A stretch of 29,459 nt of DNA, taken from contig CAUYUJ010002099.1 of NCBI GenBank assembly GCA_963575745.1, positions 64,001 to 93,459 on the forward strand. The letters run 5' to 3'. Of the stretch, positions 25,323 to 29,459 are shown piece after piece. The DNA is from Prorocentrum cordatum (taxonomy: Eukaryota > Sar > Dinophyceae > Prorocentrales > Prorocentraceae). Position 1 is the first letter of the stretch, and each line of letters begins with the position of its first letter. The position numbers were made by a program, and so were the translations under genes. Under the pieces are notes generated by a model that made no database searches, was not told where the DNA came from, and was given only the letters and a program-made list of their open reading frames with translations.

Positions 25323-27463
25323 CCCTCGAATAGTACCCCAATTCCGAGTCGTCGTCGCACAGCGCAAGATGTAGTTGCATTGCCCATGGTTAAACTGTCT
25401 GTGGTTGGACGCACAGTGGGCCAAATTGCCGCATAAGGACCCATGCATGATCGTAGCCGCGCTTTTCCTGCCGTAGCTGCATTCGCCCGGGCATGCGGCC
25501 CACCGCCCAATTCGCGCAACACCGTCGTATATGCTTGACGTAGTACGCCTGAAGACGCATGGAATTGCCATCCGTGAGTCCATTCACCTAGAGCCAATGG
25601 CATTGGGGGAGGCGCAGGCGGCGAATTGTCGACCGCAAGTGTGCTCCAGAGAGGTCTGTCGTTCCAGTTGGCACTGTCGCAGAATCGACCAGCCTCTTCA
25701 GCGGCGCGGAGGCAATCGGGTCGAGCCCCCGGTACCACATTTTGAGCGTTGTCCAGGTTTGTTAAGTGGAATAAGATATCTCGGCCGATCGTCGGAAATC
25801 CAAGGATAAGGCTCCGCATTGAATCCGCCCAACTGGCCCAGTACGCAGCTGACGACAGAAGAACAGAGTCTCGTAACCCAAGACCGCCAAAACGCAACGG
25901 CAGTCTAGCTTGTGCAACCCATGTGTTGTAGTGTACATCGTGTAGGTCCGGGCCCCACTCGTCGGGTCCACAAATACCGAACAGTTGCCGAAACGCGTCC
26001 AATTCATTCGCGCTGTGAGCAAGTGCTGCTGTTCTGGACGCGTGCGGCGGGGTTGTGCGCAGCAAGTGGTTGAGACGTGGTACCGCGCAGAAGTGCAACA
26101 ATAGCCAAGCGCATTGGAGGGAAGGGAGCTCAGGTAGGAATTTAAGTAGCTTCTCTTTCTCCTCCACTAACGCCGGGCCAAATGCCTCCACATATGCGGT
26201 CGTTCCAAACGGAGCCCCGAGTATGCGCATCCCTTGTTCTGGTAGCGGTCGGTCGCGCACCCACGGGTTGTTGTCACTCCTCTCCGCAAGTTCTGGGGGG
26301 CAAGGGTTGACATTTTTACTCCATGCGGCCAACTTTCCGATGTTGACGTCGATGTGGCACACATTACGTAGCGTACCACTTGCTTCGTCGAAGATGGCAG
26401 CCGCGTCCGCAGGAGCGCAAATGATGTATATGTCGTCCAAATATGCAATGATTTCCGCTCCTGCCGGCAACCTGGCCCGCACTTGTCTCAAAGCAGGGTC
26501 CAAAGCCAAACAGAACAAAGCGGGCATGAGGGCATCTCCTTGTCCCCCCCCGTCCCCTTGCGTGATTGTGTGCACGACGCCCCGATTGTTTCGCCATTTG
26601 AATTGCGATGGCACGGCATGCCACTGCCGTACGAATGGTATCAATTCGTGTAAAGACCCATGCGCCATCAATTGTTCGAACATACGGGCCCGACACACAT
26701 GGTCGAATGCCCCCGCACCGTCGATGCTAAGTACTACCTTATCCGGGTCTGCGTCGGTCAGATATTGTATAAGGTGCATTGCTGCATCTGTCCCACTTCG
26801 GTCGTGTAGCCCGAAATTGAGTGGCCAAATTGCGGTTTTGAGGGCGTCGTGGTATTGTCGTGCAAGTGTTTTCGCAACCAACCGCCTGGAAGTGTCTCTT
26901 GCTGAGATGCCGCGGACCCGGGAATTTGGCTTCAATACCGCAGTTAGCGATGAGGAGAGCATGGCATCCCGAATAACCGTAGGTATCTCCGCCCGTGCCA
27001 CCCGTTGTGCGACCTCATGTAGAGCGTCCAATGTCGCGTCGTCCTCCAAGCATGTTTTGAAATATTCGTATCGCGCCCCCCACAGACCACCACTGAGCCC
27101 TTTCCGTGACTCCCGCAACACAGTCGCAAATATATCTTTGTCCAGGTGGATTTGTTCCGCGGGGGCGAACTGAGGAAGGTTATGTGGTAGATCTTCCGAT
27201 GGTTCTTGTGGGCGTAGCCTTCTGTCCGTGAGCTCAGCATAAGTGTCGTCGTCTCCAGGTGCCAGTCCATTGGAGGAGATCACCCGGGCTGCATGGCTGA
27301 GTTCTCCTTGTTTGATGAGCGCAATTATCTTCTCGATTTGCTTCGCCTCCTTCGCACTTGCATTGTCGTGCTGTCGTGCTCCATTGCTGTCGGTGGTCGG
27401 GATTGTTTGCTCCGCAAGCCATAGAAGTTTGCCCCAATCTCCAGAATCGAATAAAGCGATACG
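25187..27463 (-). CDS. Reverse transcriptase
   Basis: This continues directly in frame after the TGA at 27464 and has no ATG near its start (the first is well inside), which supports its being the rest of the upstream ORF. It opens RIALFDSGDWGKLLWLAEQT. The RT core is clear: motif A VLSIDGAGAFDHV with the catalytic Asp at 26722-26720; motif B QGDGGGQGDALMPALFCLAL at about 26560; motif C AYLDDIYII with YLDD at 26443-26432; then NIGKLAAW (motif D lysine near 26335). The thumb-like region follows with LPLRFGGLGLRDSVLLSSAA. The reading ends GGSYLIGT at 25187, but downstream of the C11 run another frame carries the expected C-terminal domain. The enzyme would copy element RNA at a nicked target site. 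Confidence 0.85.
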   Translation of the reverse strand, partial: RIALFDSGDWGKLLWLAEQTIPTTDSNGARQHDNASAKEAKQIEKIIALIKQGELSHAARVISSNGLAPGDDDTYAELTDRRLRPQEPSEDLPHNLPQFAPAEQIHLDKDIFATVLRESRKGLSGGLWGARYEYFKTCLEDDATLDALHEVAQRVARAEIPTVIRDAMLSSSLTAVLKPNSRVRGISARDTSRRLVAKTLARQYHDALKTAIWPLNFGLHDRSGTDAAMHLIQYLTDADPDKVVLSIDGAGAFDHVCRARMFEQLMAHGSLHELIPFVRQWHAVPSQFKWRNNRGVVHTITQGDGGGQGDALMPALFCLALDPALRQVRARLPAGAEIIAYLDDIYIICAPADAAAIFDEASGTLRNVCHIDVNIGKLAAWSKNVNPCPPELAERSDNNPWVRDRPLPEQGMRILGAPFGTTAYVEAFGPALVEEKEKLLKFLPELPSLQCAWLLLHFCAVPRLNHLLRTTPPHASRTAALAHSANELDAFRQLFGICGPDEWGPDLHDVHYNTWVAQARLPLRFGGLGLRDSVLLSSAAYWASWADSMRSLILGFPTIGRDILFHLTNLDNAQNVVPGARPDCLRAAEEAGRFCDSANWNDRPLWSTLAVDNSPPAPPPMPLALGEWTHGWQFHASSGVLRQAYTTVLRELGGGPHARANAATAGKARLRSCMGPYAAIWPTVRPTTDSLTMGNATTSCAVRRRLGIGVLFEGGGARAAILECRITRMVVSILDIRGWSQLGARSLQKAGGSYLIGT

Positions 27464-28291
27464 TCATCTGAGCATCCGCTCCCCAGATTTCCCACCATGC
27501 GTCGTAGTGTGCAGAAGCATACGTGGGAGAAGTAGAAGAAGCCTCCAAGCCCGGGTGCATGTGTTTTCAGCACCGCGGTCTCGATCCCAAGTGTTGTGTG
27601 CCCGTTGTATTTCGCATAAGCATTGTGTCAAGATGCGTTGGTATGGTCCTCTACTACATTTGGGGACCGATTTGAGCGTACGGATCGGTTTGTCGATCTC
27701 GATATTCAGGTCGATGTTTTCAATGTGGTGCCATCCGTTCGGTAACCGAGCTACACCTGCAATTTGATGTTGTGGTGGTTGTAGATTTGGAGCTCCGCTG
27801 TTAGGAGGTACATTGAGTCTTCCATCCGGCGGTGGCTGCACTGGCGTATGTGAGTGCAATGCGCGTGACAAAAAATACCGTGCTGCAGGTGTTTTGTAGA
27901 GCCCCACCGTAATCGCAACATAGACCGTTTCCAGTCTCCGCGCGTCTGCTGAGATTTGGGCCAGTTTGTCCATAAGTTCCTCCTGCAATGGTCTATTGAA
28001 GTAATCGTGTACCGCGTGTACAGTATGGCCAGAGCTGCGTATGCTTAGCCATGTACGTAAACGCGTTTCATCAGCAATGCCCATTTGTCGCATGTTGCGG
28101 CGAATAGTTTGGAGGGCACCCCGTGCAGCGCCTACCGGGGCCAAAGTATGGAAAGCAGGATGGTTTTCACAAAATCTTTCGATCATATGTTCCAGCCATT
28201 CGATAATGCTGATATCATCCTGTGTGCCGGAAGCTGCCCAAAAAATTTGCACGTTTAGGAATGACCATTGTTGTTGTTCCACCCGTTCCAT
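27464..28291 (-). CDS. Retroelement N-terminal region
   Basis: ATG at 28291-28289, 275 codons, then TGA. It begins MERVEQQQWSFLNVQIFW and is helical and well mixed (IIEWLEHMIERFCENHPAF, LMDKLAQISADARRLETVYV), then a Pro-rich linker, then a segment reading IDKPIRTLKSVPKCSRGPYQ and TCTRAWRLLLLLPRMLLHTT. The same pattern (a lead-in with LxxVP and LLxLPRxxL) precedes reverse transcriptase in the dinoflagellate family as I remember it, so this is the front of the same polyprotein. The frame stays open upstream of the ATG through the composite repeat, but that part is only repeat-encoded Leu, Ser and Pro runs. Confidence 0.6.
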   Translation of the reverse strand: MERVEQQQWSFLNVQIFWAASGTQDDISIIEWLEHMIERFCENHPAFHTLAPVGAARGALQTIRRNMRQMGIADETRLRTWLSIRSSGHTVHAVHDYFNRPLQEELMDKLAQISADARRLETVYVAITVGLYKTPAARYFLSRALHSHTPVQPPPDGRLNVPPNSGAPNLQPPQHQIAGVARLPNGWHHIENIDLNIEIDKPIRTLKSVPKCSRGPYQRILTQCLCEIQRAHNTWDRDRGAENTCTRAWRLLLLLPRMLLHTTTHGGKSGERMLR

Positions 28292-29459
28292 AATTCTAGA
28301 CGCTTCGCGTATCCCCACCAGCCCGTCCAGAAATGAGCCCCAGAGGAGTGGAGGTGATGAGGGAAGCGGGGGAGCATGCAGAAGAACAAAGAGCGGGTTT
28401 AAGCCGCCATACGTTCCAAGAGGGGGAGGATGTAGGAGGAGTCGTCGTCGTCGGAGTAGGAGGAGGAAGACGAGGAGCAGGAGGAGGAGCAGGAGGAGGA
28501 GGGGGAGGAGGAAGAGGAGGAGGAGGAGGAGGAAGATGAGGAGGAGGAGATGGAGGAGGGCGAGGACGAGGAGGACGAGAAGGAGGAGGAGGAGGAGGAG
28601 GAGAAGGAGGAGGAGGAGGAGGGGGAGGGGGAGGAGGGAGGAAGGAGAAAAAGAGGAGGAGGAGGAGGACAATGGCGAGCTTGGGGGCCTCTTGGGCCGT
28701 CTTTGGGGCCTCTTGGCGGTCCCGGGGGCCTCTTGCGTATCTCGGGGAGCTTCTTGTGTCCTTTTGAGAGTCTCTTGGAGGCCTCTTGGAGGCCTCTTGG
28801 GGGCCTCTTGGGGCCTCTTGGGGCCCTCTTGGGGCGCTCTTGGGGCGCTCTTGGGAGCCTTCGGGGCGCTCTTGGGGCCATCTTGGAGGAGATCTATCAA
28901 GAAGGGGGGGTTGCTTATTAGCGTTGCCCCTCTAGAGTGCCTCGAATCGCCTCTTGGGCCTTCCTAGAGGCCAAAATCCGTCCAAAACCTAAGGAAAATC
29001 AATGTTTTTTGCTTTCTCGCCTTTTCGCTCTTGGAGCCGTCTTGGGCCATCTTGGGAGCATCTTGGGGCCTCTTGGGGGTCTCTTGGGAGCCTCTTGGGG
29101 GCATCTTGGGGGCCTCTTGGGGCCTCTTGGGGCCCTCTTGGGGCGCTCTTGGGGCGCTCTTGGGGCGCTCTAGGGAGCCTTCGGGGCGCTCTTGGGGCCA
29201 TCTTGGAGGAGATCGATCAAAGAAGGGAGGGTCGTATATTAGCGCGGCCCCTCTAGAGTGCCTCGAGTCGCCTCTTGGGCCCCCCAAGAGGCCAAAATCC
29301 TTCCAAAACCTAAGGAAAATCAATGTTTTTTGCTTTCTCGCCTTTTCGCTCTTGGAGCCGTCTTGGGCCATCTTGTACTCTCTTGGGGCCTCTTGGGGGT
29401 CTCTTGGCAGCCTCTTAGAGGCTTCTTGGGGGCCTCTTGGGGTCTCTTGGGGCCCTCTT
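28291..29459 (+). repeat. Composite dispersed repeat, copy B (runs off the window)
   Basis: From AATTCTAGACGCTTCGCG this repeats copy A in the same orientation: head, GGA polypurine tract (about 28436-28670), 11-bp TCTTGGGGCCn array from about 28683, then ~320-bp units with anchors at 28892 and 29212 and at 28981 and 29302. It continues to the last base. The left edge of homology falls within two or three bases of the retroelement start codon. ORFs over it on both strands are repeat translations. Confidence 0.9.

Larger units (their letters stand above)
24744..28291 (-). mobile_element. Non-LTR (LINE-like) retrotransposon, nearly complete
   Basis: One protein can be followed on the minus strand from an ATG at 28291-28289 to TGA at 24746-24744, about 3.5 kb and 1180 codons. 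The order is an N-terminal region, reverse transcriptase, and a C-terminal domain that may be a PD-(D/E)XK-like endonuclease. There are only two breaks: an in-frame TGA at 27466-27464 and a one-base frame change at a C11 run (25315-25325). No long terminal repeats, integrase or protease are seen, which fits a non-LTR element. The 5' end abuts composite repeat copy B. I could not define target-site duplications. The family resembles reverse transcriptases I recall as abundant in dinoflagellate genomes. Confidence 0.75.

Noticed and set aside
25187-27173. Plus-strand ORFs over the retroelement, including 26055-27173 (372 codons)
   Set aside because: They are antisense shadows of the reverse transcriptase; the RT motifs fix the coding strand.
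27464-28900. 478-codon minus-strand ORF extending the retroelement into copy B
   Set aside because: Upstream of the ATG at 28291 the reading is only repeat-encoded Pro, Ser and Leu runs, so the start was placed at 28291.

Overview
The window looks like nuclear DNA of a microbial eukaryote, most likely a dinoflagellate (about 75% confident). The reasons are high GC with long stretches lacking any long clean ORF, exon-sized coding blocks separated by 100-400 bp gaps with AG|G-type 3' splice sites, lysine/glutamate-rich proteins resembling dinoflagellate multicopy families as I remember them, a non-LTR reverse transcriptase with YLDD, and heavy dispersed and tandem repeats. Nothing looks prokaryotic: there are no operons, Shine-Dalgarno sites, CRISPR arrays or IS elements. 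No rRNA or tRNA was recognised.

Layout. 1-2520: a GC-rich stretch, then a composite repeat (993-2321) made of a head, a GGA polypurine tract, an 11-bp TCTTGGGGCCn array and three ~299-bp units, bracketed by TCTCAATnnn decamers. A second direct copy with the same architecture starts at 28291 and runs off the right end. 2520-3900: no convincing gene. 3914-9107: an intronless-looking plus-strand coding zone with an acidic/proline-rich N-terminal part holding 99-codon tandem repeats, then a zinc-motif region, then further protein-like blocks; the reading frame switches at least eight times. A 19-bp palindromic tandem repeat follows its last stop. 9385-10026: a small two-exon gene candidate, followed at once by a 23-bp-stem hairpin. 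10949-17198: exon-like plus-strand blocks of dinoflagellate-type proteins with acidic/basic linkers, perhaps one long gene or two. 17361-17505: 11-bp repeats. 18332-20810: a damaged copy of a protein family I compare with transposases (MDG and KGDW motifs). 21437-23439: small plus-strand exon blocks ending in a Cys-rich C-terminus. 23798-24640: a charged, coiled-coil-like ORF. 24744-28291 (minus): a nearly complete non-LTR retrotransposon with reverse transcriptase and a possible PD-(D/E)XK-like endonuclease, broken by one TGA and one homopolymer frameshift.

How the parts relate. The window is mostly mobile and repetitive sequence with a few host-type gene blocks. No metabolic pathway or defence system is visible. 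Many coding blocks are interrupted by one-base frame changes, several at homopolymers. Either the assembly carries indel errors or many of these copies are decaying; reads would separate the two. I found no clear new multi-gene system. The strongest leads are the retroelement, the long frame-switching unknown coding zone, the paired 27-kb-spaced composite repeats, the shared 10-11 bp periodicity of unrelated repeats, and the 19-bp palindromic repeat found at two loci.
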